The position numbers and the translations under genes are program-made. A stretch of DNA of 64,000 nucleotides from UBA5078 sp964538025 (GTDB lineage Bacteria > Pseudomonadota > Gammaproteobacteria > Pseudomonadales > Pseudohongiellaceae), in the NCBI GenBank assembly GCA_964538025.1, contig CAZICZ010000004.1, positions 62,001 through 126,000 on the forward strand, given 5' to 3'. Under the pieces are notes generated by a model. The model did no database searches, was not told the DNA's origin, and was given only the letters and a program-made list of their open reading frames with translations. Positions 46,764 through 56,013 of this stretch are shown in pieces (positions within the stretch are counted from its first letter, which is position 1; each line of letters opens with the position of its first letter).

Positions 46764-47942
46764 TTAGCGCTCGATGGCGATGGCCACCCCCTGGCCGCCC
46801 CCAATGCACAGCGTGGCCAATCCCCTGCGGGCGTCAGTGCGTTGCAGGGAGTGCAGCAGGCTGACGAGAATCCGGCAACCCGAAGCCCCAATCGGATGGC
46901 CGAGGGCAATTGCTCCGCCATTCACGTTCACACGACGCGTGTCCCATCCCAGAGTTTCATTAACCGCCATAGCCTGCACAGCGAAGGCCTCATTCGCTTC
47001 AATCAGGTCGAGATCCTCAATTCCCCAGCCGGCCTTTTCGAGGCAGCGGCGGGTGGCAGACACAGGTGCAATTCCCATTGTGGCCGGATCAACGCCGGCG
47101 TTTGCCCAGGCACGAATCCGTGCCAGTGGTGCGACTCCTAATTCTTTCAGCATGGACTCATTGCACAAAACGACAACGGCGGCACCGTCATTGATTCCAG
47201 AGGCATTGCCTGCTGTCACGGTCCCCTCGGGGGAAAAGGCGGGTTTAAGACGCGCGAGCGCTTCGAGCGAGGCGTCGGGGCGAGGTCCTTGATCCTTCGT
47301 AAAGAGGAGCGGTTCTCCCTTTCGCTGCGGAATGTGGATCGGCACAATTTCTTCGTCGAAATGTCCCTGTGCCATGGCATGGATCGCCTTGTGTTGTGAG
47401 GCCAGCGCAAAGCGGTCCTGCGCCTCACGATCAATCTGAAACTGAGCGGCAAGATTCTCGGCCGTAATGCCCATGTGATACCCATAGAAGGCGTCATGCA
47501 GACCGTCATGCAGCAGGGTGTCCAAGAGCTGCCAGTGTCCCATTTTGTGTCCGCTACGCCCGTGTGGAAGCACGAATGCTGCCTGGCTCATGCTCTCCAT
47601 GCCTCCCGCCACGATAAGGCGCGCATCGCCGAGAGCGATTGCCTGTGCGGCCAAATGGACGGCCTTGAGGCCCGATCCGCAAACCTTGTTCAGCGTCATT
47701 GCAGGCGTGTGGTATCCAAGGCCTGCGTGGACACTGGCCTGACGGGCCGTGTTCTGTCCGCAGCCTGCTGTGAGAACGTGACCCATGATGACCTCGTCGA
47801 CACGCGCGGGATCAATCGCGTATTTGGCCAGCACTTTTTGAATGGTCTGGCTGCCCAGTTCCACCGCGGAAAGCGCGGCGAGTGCGCCATTGAAGGTCCC
47901 GATTGGACTTCGGCCGGCGGCGACGATGTAGATATCCTGCAT
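46764..47942 (-). CDS. acetyl-CoA acetyltransferase (thiolase)
   Basis: 392 aa from the ATG giving MQDIYIVAAGRSPIG. The nucleophilic Cys is in NKVCGSGLKA, the catalytic His in GHPIGASGCRI, and the second Cys in ATLCIGGGQG. Residues NEAFAVQ supply the Asn-His oxyanion region. It condenses or cleaves acetoacetyl-CoA, in ketone body or polyhydroxyalkanoate-type metabolism. It lies 34 nt downstream of the acetyl-CoA synthetase in the same direction, so C2-acid activation and condensation may be linked. Confidence 0.93.
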   Translation of the reverse strand: MQDIYIVAAGRSPIGTFNGALAALSAVELGSQTIQKVLAKYAIDPARVDEVIMGHVLTAGCGQNTARQASVHAGLGYHTPAMTLNKVCGSGLKAVHLAAQAIALGDARLIVAGGMESMSQAAFVLPHGRSGHKMGHWQLLDTLLHDGLHDAFYGYHMGITAENLAAQFQIDREAQDRFALASQHKAIHAMAQGHFDEEIVPIHIPQRKGEPLLFTKDQGPRPDASLEALARLKPAFSPEGTVTAGNASGINDGAAVVVLCNESMLKELGVAPLARIRAWANAGVDPATMGIAPVSATRRCLEKAGWGIEDLDLIEANEAFAVQAMAVNETLGWDTRRVNVNGGAIALGHPIGASGCRILVSLLHSLQRTDARRGLATLCIGGGQGVAIAIER

Positions 47943-47976
47943 ACTGCGGTCCCCCGTCGAGATTCCGACCAATGGC

Positions 47977-49914
47977 CTAACGGTTAATGCGGCGGTCAAT
48001 CAACTGCTGTACTACAGCAGGATCTGCCAACGTCGAGGTGTCCCCCATGTTTTCCAGCTCATTGGCGGCAATTTTGCGCAGAATGCGGCGCATGATTTTT
48101 CCGGAGCGCGTCTTCGGCAGGCCAGGGGCAAACTGAATGATCTCCGGTCGGGCAAATGCGCCAATCTCCTCTGCCACAAACGCCAGCAAGGCGCGTCGCA
48201 GGTCTTCGGTCTCTTCGACACCCTGCATCAGGGTGACGTAGGCATAAATAGCCTGGCCTTTGATGTCGTGGGGATAGCCCACAACAGCCGCTTCTGCGAC
48301 CTTGGGATGCAGGACGAGAGCGCTCTCAATCTCGGCCGTCCCGAGACGATGCCCGGACACATTGATCACGTCATCGACGCGCCCGGTCACCCAGTAATAC
48401 CCGTCGGCATCGCGGCGCGCGCTATCTCCCGTAAAGTAATAGCCCGGGTAGGTTTTGAAGTAGGTATCGATGCAGCGCTGATGGTCCCCATAGACTGTCC
48501 GGATCTGACTGGGCCAACTGGTACATAAGACCAGATTGCCCGTCGCGGGTCCCTTCAGTTCCTTGCCATCTGCATCGAGCAGGGCCGGCAAGACGCCGAA
48601 GAAGGGCAGGGTCGCCGATCCGGGTTTCAAATCGGTCACCCCGGGCAGCGGGGTGATCATGATGCCCCCCGTTTCTGTTTGCCACCAGGTATCGACAATT
48701 GGGCATCGGCCTTCGCCTACCACATCGTAATACCATTGCCATGCCTCGGGATTGATAGGTTCCCCCACAGAGCCGAGCAATCGGAGAGAGCGGCGAGAGG
48801 TGCGCGTGACAGGGGCATTGCCGGCGGACATGAGGGCGCGAATGGCCGTTGGTGCCGTATAGAAAATGCTGACCTGATGTTTGTCGATGACCTCCCAGAA
48901 TCGGGAAGTATCGGGGTAGGTGGGGACTCCCTCGAAAATGAGCGTTGTGGCGCCATTGCACAGGGGGCCATAGACAATGTAACTGTGTCCGGTCACCCAA
49001 CCGACATCCGCGGTACACCAGTACACATCGCCTTCCTGATAGTCGAACACGTACCGGTGAGACATCGCGGCACCTAGCAGGTAGCCCGCCGTGGTGTGCA
49101 GAACCCCTTTGGGCTTTCCGGTGGAGCCAGAGGTATAAAGAATGAACAGAGGGTCTTCCGCGTCCATGACTTCTGGATCGCAATGGGGGCTCACCTCGTC
49201 CATGATCTGGTGATACCAGACATCACGATCATCGTGCCATGCGATGTCGCCTGCGGTGTGTTTGACAACCAGCACAGTGTGCACATCCGGGCAGTGTTCC
49301 AGCGCCTTGTCCACATTGAGCTTCAGTGGGATGAGCTTGCCTCCGCGTTTCCCCTGATCGGCGGTGATGACGACACGACAGTCCGAATCAAGAATGCGGT
49401 CTTTGATCGCTTCAGGTGAGAAACCTCCGAACACAACAGAATGTATAGCCCCGATACGGGCACAGGCCAGCATGGCGTACGCTGCTTCGGGAATCATGGG
49501 CATGTAGATACTCACCCGGTCTCCCTTTTTAACGCCTCGTGCTCGCAGCGCATTGGCGAGTCGACACACGCGGTCATGCAGGGTGTTATAGCTGATGTGC
49601 TGGCTGTCGTCGGGATGATCGCCTTCCCAGAGAATGGCGGTTTGATTGCCTCGTGTTTGCAGGTGACGGTCGACACAATTGACGCACACATTCAGAGTCC
49701 CACCATCGAACCAGCGGATGTCAGCCTTTTCAAAACTGCCGGATTTCAGTGTCTTCCAGGGACGGATCCAATCGACAAAGTGTTTCGCCTGCTCCGTCCA
49801 GAACTGTTCCGGTTCGTGGATCGATTGCTGGTACATTCGTTGATATTTTTCTTTGTTCAGCGCGCCGGAGGAGGCGTAAGTGTCGGAGACGGGGTAGACA
49901 CGATCTTCAGACAT
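47977..49914 (-). CDS. acs: acetyl-CoA synthetase
   Basis: 645 aa from the ATG giving MSEDRVYPVSDTY. The AMP-forming adenylation family is clear: YTSGSTGKPKGVLHT (P-loop), WWQTETGG, GRVDDVINVSGHRLGTAEIE, and the C-terminal Lys in PKTRSGKIMRR that is reversibly acetylated in this enzyme. It converts acetate, ATP and CoA into acetyl-CoA. In Pseudomonas acs also lies in this pcnB-panBC region, so the location is conserved. Confidence 0.97.
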   Translation of the reverse strand: MSEDRVYPVSDTYASSGALNKEKYQRMYQQSIHEPEQFWTEQAKHFVDWIRPWKTLKSGSFEKADIRWFDGGTLNVCVNCVDRHLQTRGNQTAILWEGDHPDDSQHISYNTLHDRVCRLANALRARGVKKGDRVSIYMPMIPEAAYAMLACARIGAIHSVVFGGFSPEAIKDRILDSDCRVVITADQGKRGGKLIPLKLNVDKALEHCPDVHTVLVVKHTAGDIAWHDDRDVWYHQIMDEVSPHCDPEVMDAEDPLFILYTSGSTGKPKGVLHTTAGYLLGAAMSHRYVFDYQEGDVYWCTADVGWVTGHSYIVYGPLCNGATTLIFEGVPTYPDTSRFWEVIDKHQVSIFYTAPTAIRALMSAGNAPVTRTSRRSLRLLGSVGEPINPEAWQWYYDVVGEGRCPIVDTWWQTETGGIMITPLPGVTDLKPGSATLPFFGVLPALLDADGKELKGPATGNLVLCTSWPSQIRTVYGDHQRCIDTYFKTYPGYYFTGDSARRDADGYYWVTGRVDDVINVSGHRLGTAEIESALVLHPKVAEAAVVGYPHDIKGQAIYAYVTLMQGVEETEDLRRALLAFVAEEIGAFARPEIIQFAPGLPKTRSGKIMRRILRKIAANELENMGDTSTLADPAVVQQLIDRRINR

Positions 49915-50066
49915 TGGCGTATTCCTTGTTCTTATGGGCAATGGGGAGCGGAAGAGTGCAGTGCGAATTTGCACGTCAGAAACCGCCGAGGCTGAGGAGT
50001 TTTAACAGGTTTTGGGCGGTGAGTAAAATGATGCGGGACAGGAGTAGTCGTGCTTAATTCTGCCGT

Positions 50067-50912
50067 TCAACGCGTCATCCGCAGATTGTCGATGAGGCGG
50101 GTTTTGCCCATCCAGGCGGCGGCCAGGATCACCAGCGAAGTATCTTTCTCGGTTGCCGGTTCAAGTGTGTCTGCATGGCATACCGTGATGTAGTCGGGAC
50201 GAAATCCTGCACGCGTCAACGCCTGCAGAGCTTTCTGCTCGAGTGCTGAAATCGCGATTCCGCGCTGGAGACCTTGCGCCATGTCCCGCAGGGTGTTGAT
50301 GAGTGCCACGGCCTGCTCTTTCTCGGCTGTCGTGAGGTAGCCATTGCGGGAACTCAGGGCAAGACCGCTGGGTTCACGCTGTGTTTCAACACCGACAAGT
50401 TGGATCGGCATGCACAAATCCGCCACCATTTTGCGAATCACCTGGAACTGCTGGTAATCCTTTAAACCAAACACAGCGATGTGAGGCTCCACGATGTGAA
50501 ACAGTTTGCTGACCACTGTTGCTACCCCGTCAAAATGCCCCGGACGACTGGCGCCACAATGTCGGTTTGCGAGCCCAGGAACCGAGACGACGGTGTGATG
50601 GGCATGGCCTTGGGGGTACATTTCTGTCACGGACGGGGTCAATAACATGTCGCAGGAAACGGCCGTGAGCTTTTCGATGTCCTGCGCCAAGGTGCGGGGA
50701 TAGGCATCCAAGTCTTCAGAAGGGCCGAACTGCATGGGGTTAACGAAGATTGTGCTCACCACGACGTCGGCGCACTCACGTGCTTTCCTCACAAGCTGAA
50801 TATGGCCATCGTGCAGATTGCCCATAGTCGGTACAAGGGCAATACGTTTGCCCTGCGAGCGCAGAGGTGCGAGTGCGGTGCGGAGGGCAGTAACGTGGGT
50901 GAAAACTTGCAT
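50067..50912 (-). CDS. panC: pantothenate synthetase
   Basis: 281 aa, full length. Signature PTMGNLHDGHIQLVRKA (HIGH-like site), VVSTIFVNPMQFGPSEDLD and FGLKDYQQFQVIRKMVADL. It joins pantoate and beta-alanine using ATP. Follows panB by 14 nt. panD, the beta-alanine source usually next in Pseudomonas, is not present here. Confidence 0.97.
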   Translation of the reverse strand: MQVFTHVTALRTALAPLRSQGKRIALVPTMGNLHDGHIQLVRKARECADVVVSTIFVNPMQFGPSEDLDAYPRTLAQDIEKLTAVSCDMLLTPSVTEMYPQGHAHHTVVSVPGLANRHCGASRPGHFDGVATVVSKLFHIVEPHIAVFGLKDYQQFQVIRKMVADLCMPIQLVGVETQREPSGLALSSRNGYLTTAEKEQAVALINTLRDMAQGLQRGIAISALEQKALQALTRAGFRPDYITVCHADTLEPATEKDTSLVILAAAWMGKTRLIDNLRMTR

Positions 50913-50926
50913 GAGAGTGTTATGGC

Positions 50927-51760
50927 TCAGTCAAAACAATGTTCGGGTGCCGGGAACTGCTTGTTGCGGACCTGATCTACATAGGCGCGCAAGGCGCCCT
51001 GAATGCCATCAGTAGACTCCAGCAGAAAATTCTTCACAAAGCGCGGAGTAATGGGAGAGATGCCCAGCAAATCATGAATCACCATGACCTGCCCATCCGT
51101 GTCTGGTCCGGCGCCAATCCCAATGACCGGAATTTGCAGGGTGTGGGTAATCTTGCGAGCAAGTGCCTGGGGCACACATTCGAGAAGGAGAATGCTGGCC
51201 CCTGCCGATTCCAGCAGCTTGGCTTCGGCAATCATGCTTTCCGCCTGCTGCGGGTCGCGACCCTGCACATGAAAGCCACCGATGCGATTAATCGACTGCG
51301 GGGTCAGGCCCATATGCGCACAGACGGGAATGCCACGTTCGGACAATAAGCGCGTGGACTCAGCAATCCAGGCACCGCCTTCGATCTTGATCATATGCGC
51401 GCCCGCCCGCATCAAGGTCGCGGCATTTTCCAGCGTCTGGGTCTCAGAGGAATAGCTCATAAAGGGCATATCGCCAATCAGGAAGGCTCCTCGATTACCC
51501 CGTTTGACCGAGCTGATGTGGTAAGCCATGTCTTCCATGGTGACGGGCAGGGTGCTGTCATGGCCTTGCAGGACCATGCCAAGCGAATCTCCGATGAGGA
51601 TAACGTCGACTCCCGCATCGCTGATCTGCGCGGCAAAGCAAGCATCATAGGCGGTCAGGCAGGTGAATTTTTCGCCCTGCTGCTTACGCTTGATAAGTGT
51701 CGTCAGCGTCACGGGGCGCCGTGTGGGCTGGGCTTGGCTAGGAGAGGCGTGTGCACTCAT
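50927..51760 (-). CDS. panB: ketopantoate hydroxymethyltransferase
   Basis: 277 aa from the ATG; a GTG three codons upstream (51769) is an alternative. Motifs LTAYDACFAAQISDAGVDVILIGDSLGMVLQGHDSTLPVTM and GGFHVQGRD are typical. It transfers a hydroxymethyl group to ketoisovalerate for pantothenate. It is 18 nt downstream of a deoxynucleoside kinase gene. Confidence 0.97.
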   Translation of the reverse strand: MSAHASPSQAQPTRRPVTLTTLIKRKQQGEKFTCLTAYDACFAAQISDAGVDVILIGDSLGMVLQGHDSTLPVTMEDMAYHISSVKRGNRGAFLIGDMPFMSYSSETQTLENAATLMRAGAHMIKIEGGAWIAESTRLLSERGIPVCAHMGLTPQSINRIGGFHVQGRDPQQAESMIAEAKLLESAGASILLLECVPQALARKITHTLQIPVIGIGAGPDTDGQVMVIHDLLGISPITPRFVKNFLLESTDGIQGALRAYVDQVRNKQFPAPEHCFD

Positions 51761-51778
51761 GGTAGTCACCCGACAATT

Positions 51779-52459
51779 TCACAGAAAACTGGGCTGTGGA
51801 TTGAAATAATGCGTCCCGCTGGTGCAGGACAGGATCTGTTTCACGAGAGCCTGATAATCCTCTTCATTCCCCACGAGGTCAATTTCAGCGCAATTCACTA
51901 TCAGCAGTGGGCTCTTGTCATAGTAATGAAAGAAGTCGGTATAGGCCTCGTTGAGGCGCTCGAGATAATCGCGGTGAATATATTGCTCAGCAGGAATGCC
52001 GCGCTTGGAAATGCGCTCCATGAGAACGCTGGCGGGGGCCTGCAAATAAATCACCAGATCCGGGGTGGGGGCGTCAATCGTGAGGTGCTGGTAAACCTGC
52101 TCATAAAGCGCAAATTCATCTGCATCCAGATTCTGTCGCGCAAATAGCGGGTCCTTGTCGATCAGAAAATCCGCCACGCGGACGGACTCAAACAGATCGT
52201 CCTGCCGAAGGTCTTGCATCTGACGCGCGCGCTGAAACAGGAAAAAAAGTTGCGTCGCCAGCGCATTACGCTGAGGGTCATAGTAGAAACGTTCCAGAAA
52301 GGGATTTTCCTCGGGCAGCTCCAGCAGGGTCTCGTAATTGAACGTGTCAGCCAGCCGTTTGGTCAGGCTGGTTTTCCCAACGCCAATCGGGCCTTCCACG
52401 GCGATAAAACGGGGAGGCTTTTCAGCGGGCGTTACGGTGCTTGAACTCAGTGTGTTCAC
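51779..52459 (-). CDS. deoxynucleoside kinase
   Basis: 226 aa, GTG start whose GTGA overlaps the pcnB stop. P-loop GPIGVGKTSL, LLELPEENPFLERFYYDP and an ERISKRGIPAEQYI lid region fit the dGK/dAK/dCK family. It salvages deoxynucleosides with ATP. It occupies the place of folK in the pseudomonad pcnB-folK-panB order. Confidence 0.92.
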   Translation of the reverse strand: MNTLSSSTVTPAEKPPRFIAVEGPIGVGKTSLTKRLADTFNYETLLELPEENPFLERFYYDPQRNALATQLFFLFQRARQMQDLRQDDLFESVRVADFLIDKDPLFARQNLDADEFALYEQVYQHLTIDAPTPDLVIYLQAPASVLMERISKRGIPAEQYIHRDYLERLNEAYTDFFHYYDKSPLLIVNCAEIDLVGNEEDYQALVKQILSCTSGTHYFNPQPSFL

Positions 52460-53943
52460 CTTTGTTCACCCGCATTCTGTGCCGCGCTGCGCTGGGGTTT
52501 CCTGCGGCGACGTCGTTTTCCAGACGATGCATTGCCGAGCGCTGCCAGCATCTGTTCCTGCTGATTCTTGTCTGCCTGTTGAAAATCGGTCCACCATTGC
52601 CCCAGGTTATCGAGGGCTTCGCCAGCCTCTTCACGCAATAGCAGGAAATCATACGCTGCGCGAAAACGAGGATGCCCAAAGACATTTTCCGCCGCGCGGC
52701 GTGTGCGCGTCTGCAATCGCAACTGCATTTCCCATATCTCGCGAGTTGCAATGGAAAAACGTTTTGGAATGGCTGTGATTCTTACCTGGTCCAGTATCAC
52801 TTTATTTGCCATTTCCTGCTGCTCGAACAATGACGGCGAGCGCCCTGGGTATTCCTTGGCAAGCGCCACCTGTAAAGGAGGCCATAGCAGGGCGGCAAAC
52901 AAAAACGCCGGGGTGACAGATTTTTCCTGAGCAAGACGACGATCAGTATTTCGCATAGCCAGAGAAATCAAGCGGGCGTAAGGGGAGTTCGGATCGCGCG
53001 TGGCGGCCATAGTGGCCGGGAACATGACGCTGCCGACGCGGAACTGGCGAAGGAGTTCGAAGGTCTTTTGCGCATAGCCGCCCGTCATCAGCTTGAGTGA
53101 TTCATCAAAAAGTCGAGCCGAGGAAATGGACTCCAGCAAGGGAGCCAATTCATCCATGGGCGCCCGGGTTTTGGCTTCGATATCGAAGCCAAGCTTGGCG
53201 GCAAATCGAATTGCACGCAGGAGGCGCACAGGATCTTCGCGGTAACGTGTCGCGGGATCTCCGATCATTCGTAAGAGACGATTGTCGAGGTCTTCCAGTC
53301 CTCCCGCGAAATCGATGATGCGAAAACCATCGATGGTGTAGTAAAGCGCGTTGGCGGTGAAGTCGCGACGGAGTGCGTCTTCATTGATGCTGCCGTAAAC
53401 ATTGTCACGCAAAATCATGCCCGTGCTGGAGTGTGCAGAGTCAAGTCCCCTGATGGAACGGCTGCTGGTATTCTCGTCAAACTCGTTTTCTGGATTGTGA
53501 TGCGCCCGAAAGGTCGTGACTTCGATGATTTCACGACCAAAGCGCAAATGGATGATCTTGAAGCGCCGCCCAATAATCATGGCATTGCGAAAGAGCTGTT
53601 TTATCTGTTCCGGCGTGGCATCCGTGGAAATATCGAAGTCCTTCGGGGTATCCCCCAACAACAGATCCCGTACGCCACCGCCCACCAGAAAGGCGTGATA
53701 GCCGGCGTCGTTGAGGCGATAGAGTACTTTGACGGCATTAGGCGAAATGCTTTTTCGGGAAATGCAGTGGTCCTCACGTTCGATGATGTCAGCGTTGGAG
53801 AGGTCTAAATCTTCCAGGCAGGCTCGTTGCGCGGGAGCGCTGTGTTCGGGTGAGGATTCGGAACGATGATTTGGCAGGTCAGGTTCGGCTTGGGTGTCCT
53901 TGCGACGCCTGCCAAAGAGTGCTTTGCTAATCTTTCTTAACAT
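52456..53943 (-). CDS. pcnB: poly(A) polymerase I
   Basis: 495 aa. The nucleotidyltransferase motif GGGVRDLLLGDTPKDFDI and RRFKIIHLRFGREIIEVTTF are present, then DALRRDFTANALYY and the neck RYREDPVRLLRAIRFAAKLGF. A basic C-terminal tail (GKRRRRRKPQR) likely contacts RNA. It adds A-tails that speed mRNA decay. It lies downstream of the cbrB-crcZ region, as in Pseudomonas. Confidence 0.96.
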   Translation of the reverse strand: MLRKISKALFGRRRKDTQAEPDLPNHRSESSPEHSAPAQRACLEDLDLSNADIIEREDHCISRKSISPNAVKVLYRLNDAGYHAFLVGGGVRDLLLGDTPKDFDISTDATPEQIKQLFRNAMIIGRRFKIIHLRFGREIIEVTTFRAHHNPENEFDENTSSRSIRGLDSAHSSTGMILRDNVYGSINEDALRRDFTANALYYTIDGFRIIDFAGGLEDLDNRLLRMIGDPATRYREDPVRLLRAIRFAAKLGFDIEAKTRAPMDELAPLLESISSARLFDESLKLMTGGYAQKTFELLRQFRVGSVMFPATMAATRDPNSPYARLISLAMRNTDRRLAQEKSVTPAFLFAALLWPPLQVALAKEYPGRSPSLFEQQEMANKVILDQVRITAIPKRFSIATREIWEMQLRLQTRTRRAAENVFGHPRFRAAYDFLLLREEAGEALDNLGQWWTDFQQADKNQQEQMLAALGNASSGKRRRRRKPQRSAAQNAGEQR

Positions 53944-54095
53944 CGAGATTCAGGACCCATTGACCGCAGATTTGCTGTCTCCGGGACAGACTTTGCAGGG
54001 AAATGCATGCGAGTACAACGTGATTCATCCCCAATTAGATGAGAGGAGCCGGATCATACACCGAATAGAGATAAATTAGCAGGAGGAAATGCTTC

Positions 54096-54116
54096 GGGGG
54101 GCGATTTCAGCCCCCC
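54096..54116 (-). terminator. GC-rich hairpin at the 3' end of the CrcZ-like RNA
   Basis: GGGGGGC (54096-54102) and GCCCCCC (54110-54116) form a perfect 7-bp stem with a 7-nt loop. Minus-strand downstream sequence is GAAGCATTTCC, with only a short T run, so release efficiency is uncertain. Confidence 0.5.
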
Positions 54117-54338
54117 CTTAAGGAAGGTAATTTAGTTTTGTTATTTTTATTAGACTAATCAGGCACCAAATACAGCACCGCAAAGCATGTTATTGAAACA
54201 GTACCGCCAGCCAGACAACAAATCGGTTCCCTAATTACTGACAATCTACTTCATTATTTTTGTTATTCACTGCACCAAACGATGTAATGCTATTTTTATT
54301 GTTATTTACGGTCGTTGTTATTATTTCTTGTTATTGTG
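54096..54338 (-). ncRNA. crcZ: CrcZ-like small RNA (Hfq/Crc titrating RNA)
   Basis: This is predicted from layout. It sits downstream of cbrB and upstream of pcnB on the minus strand, the place of crcZ in Pseudomonas. A sigma-54 promoter precedes it, and four A-rich clusters read on the minus strand resemble the AAYAAYAA sites bound by Hfq-Crc: near 54336-54313 (AATAACAAGAAATAATAACAA), 54308-54291, 54270-54251 and 54153-54131. The GC-rich hairpin at 54116-54096 may be its end. CrcZ sequesters Hfq/Crc and relieves catabolite repression, activated by CbrB. No conserved coding frame occurs. The 5' and 3' ends are estimates. Confidence 0.75.
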
Positions 54339-54348
54339 CCGTATATAG

Positions 54349-54364
54349 AGCACGAAGCGTGCCA
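54349..54364 (-). promoter_or_regulatory. sigma-54 (-24/-12) promoter of the CrcZ-like RNA
   Basis: TGGCACGCTTCGTGCT on the minus strand matches TGGCAC-N5-TTGCW with one mismatch and has GG-N10-GC spacing. The estimated start is about 54338. TGTTAC (54438-54443) and GTAACA (54479-54484) half-sites upstream resemble CbrB boxes. Confidence 0.7.
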
Positions 54365-54581
54365 GCAAATATAATTCTAACATTTACAATAAGTTACGAA
54401 TTGGTAGGCGAATTTTAAGAGAAATAAACTGGTACTGTGTTACTTATGAACTCTGATTAAGTGTGTAGTTGGGTATCAGTAACAAATTACAACAATTCGG
54501 AAATGTCTGTGACACGGCCCACAGCGGCGGGAGAACGAAGTCGGTGCGGGGAGGGGAAAGAGGATAAGGTCGGGGGTGTGC

Positions 54582-55964
54582 TCAGGCTTGCTTCTTCTTT
54601 CTGGGCAATCCAAAGCGCTGTCGTCGTTCCCAAAGACATTTACGGCTAATTCCCAGTTTGCGAGCCAGCTGGGTTTCGTTCATCTGATCCTGATGCTCCA
54701 GGACAAAGCGCTGGAAGTAATCCTCGAGTGACAATTCTTCTGCTGAATCTTCCGGTGTCACAGAGTTGGCAGTTGCGCGTTCGCCAATCGGACGCAGATG
54801 TGCCTTGAGGTTCATATCAATGGCGAGCAACTCGGCGCCAATGAATTCGGATTCCGCCAGCACCACGGCCCTTTCTATGGCATTTTCCAGCTCGCGGACA
54901 TTGCCCGGCCATGGATAGGACGCGATAGCCTGTGTCGCTTCCGGGCTGAATTTCAACATGGGGGACTTGAGACGTTTGCAGGTTCGCTCGAGGATTGCAT
55001 CAGCCAGTTCCAGAATGTCATTGCCGCGCTCCTTTAAGGGAGGAATGACCAGCGTCATGACATTGATGCGGTAATACAGATCTTCACGAAAATCGCCATC
55101 GATGACCAGCTGCTTGAGATCCCGGTGAGTCGCCGCGACAAGCCGCACATCGACCTTCTTGGACTGGACAGAGCCCACCTTTCGAATCTCATTTTCCTGC
55201 AGTACGCGTAAAAGGCGCGCCTGTGCTTCCAGAGGCAATTCACCGATTTCATCAAGGAACAGCGTGCTGCCATGGGCTGCTTCGACAAGTCCCGTGCGAT
55301 TTGCCGTTGCCCCTGTAAACGCGCCTTTCTCGTGCCCAAACAATTCGGATTCAATCAGGTTTTCAGGAATGGCGGCGCAGTTCACCGAGATCATTTCTGC
55401 TTCGTGGCGGTCACTCAACTTGTGAATGGCACGCGCAACGAGCTCTTTCCCGGTGCCCGATTCCCCATTGATCAGCACGGTGGAATTGGTCAGGGCGACC
55501 TTACGGATGCGGCGGAAGAGCTCCATCATTTGCGGGCAACTGCCGATCATGCCATGCACTGGGGGTTCGGGAGGCGGAAGCGGTTTTTCAGCGGCTTGTT
55601 TGCGGTTCGCGCTTTCTTTGACGATTCGGCCAACCGTTTCGATCATTTCTTCATGTTCAAACGGCTTGGAGATGTAATCCACGGCGCCCATCTTCATGGA
55701 ATCGATGGCGGAGCGAAGGCTGGAATAGCTGGTCATGATGAGCACGGGCGTCTTCGTTGCCTTGATCAGGTCCGTTCCCGGCGCCCCTGGAAGGCGAAGA
55801 TCGCTGATGACGATATCGAACTCGTCCATGTTGTGCTGTTCTTGAGCTTCCTTAACGCTTCCTGCTTCTTCGACCAGATAATCATGTCGCTCAAGAAGGC
55901 GTCGCAGCGCGGTGCGAATTACCTGCTCATCTTCCACAACTAACACTTTGTTCGGCACTGTCAT
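54582..55964 (-). CDS. cbrB: CbrB, NtrC-type response regulator
   Basis: 460 aa from the ATG; a TTG four codons earlier is possible. Receiver (E11, D12, phosphoacceptor D55, SKP), AAA+ domain with Walker A GESGTGKE and GAFTGA, and a C-terminal Fis HTH (TQLARKLGISRKCLWERRQRFGL). It activates sigma-54 promoters for carbon use and crcZ. It ends with a KKKQA tail. It is 49 nt downstream of cbrA. Confidence 0.95.
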   Translation of the reverse strand: MTVPNKVLVVEDEQVIRTALRRLLERHDYLVEEAGSVKEAQEQHNMDEFDIVISDLRLPGAPGTDLIKATKTPVLIMTSYSSLRSAIDSMKMGAVDYISKPFEHEEMIETVGRIVKESANRKQAAEKPLPPPEPPVHGMIGSCPQMMELFRRIRKVALTNSTVLINGESGTGKELVARAIHKLSDRHEAEMISVNCAAIPENLIESELFGHEKGAFTGATANRTGLVEAAHGSTLFLDEIGELPLEAQARLLRVLQENEIRKVGSVQSKKVDVRLVAATHRDLKQLVIDGDFREDLYYRINVMTLVIPPLKERGNDILELADAILERTCKRLKSPMLKFSPEATQAIASYPWPGNVRELENAIERAVVLAESEFIGAELLAIDMNLKAHLRPIGERATANSVTPEDSAEELSLEDYFQRFVLEHQDQMNETQLARKLGISRKCLWERRQRFGLPRKKKQA

Positions 55965-56013
55965 CTTGTTACTCAAGCGGATTGATAACTAATTCAACAG
56001 GTTAAAACATCGA

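Noticed and set aside
54461..54649. small plus-strand frame at the cbrB 3' end
   Set aside because: It overlaps cbrB antisense and the CrcZ control region, without coding features.
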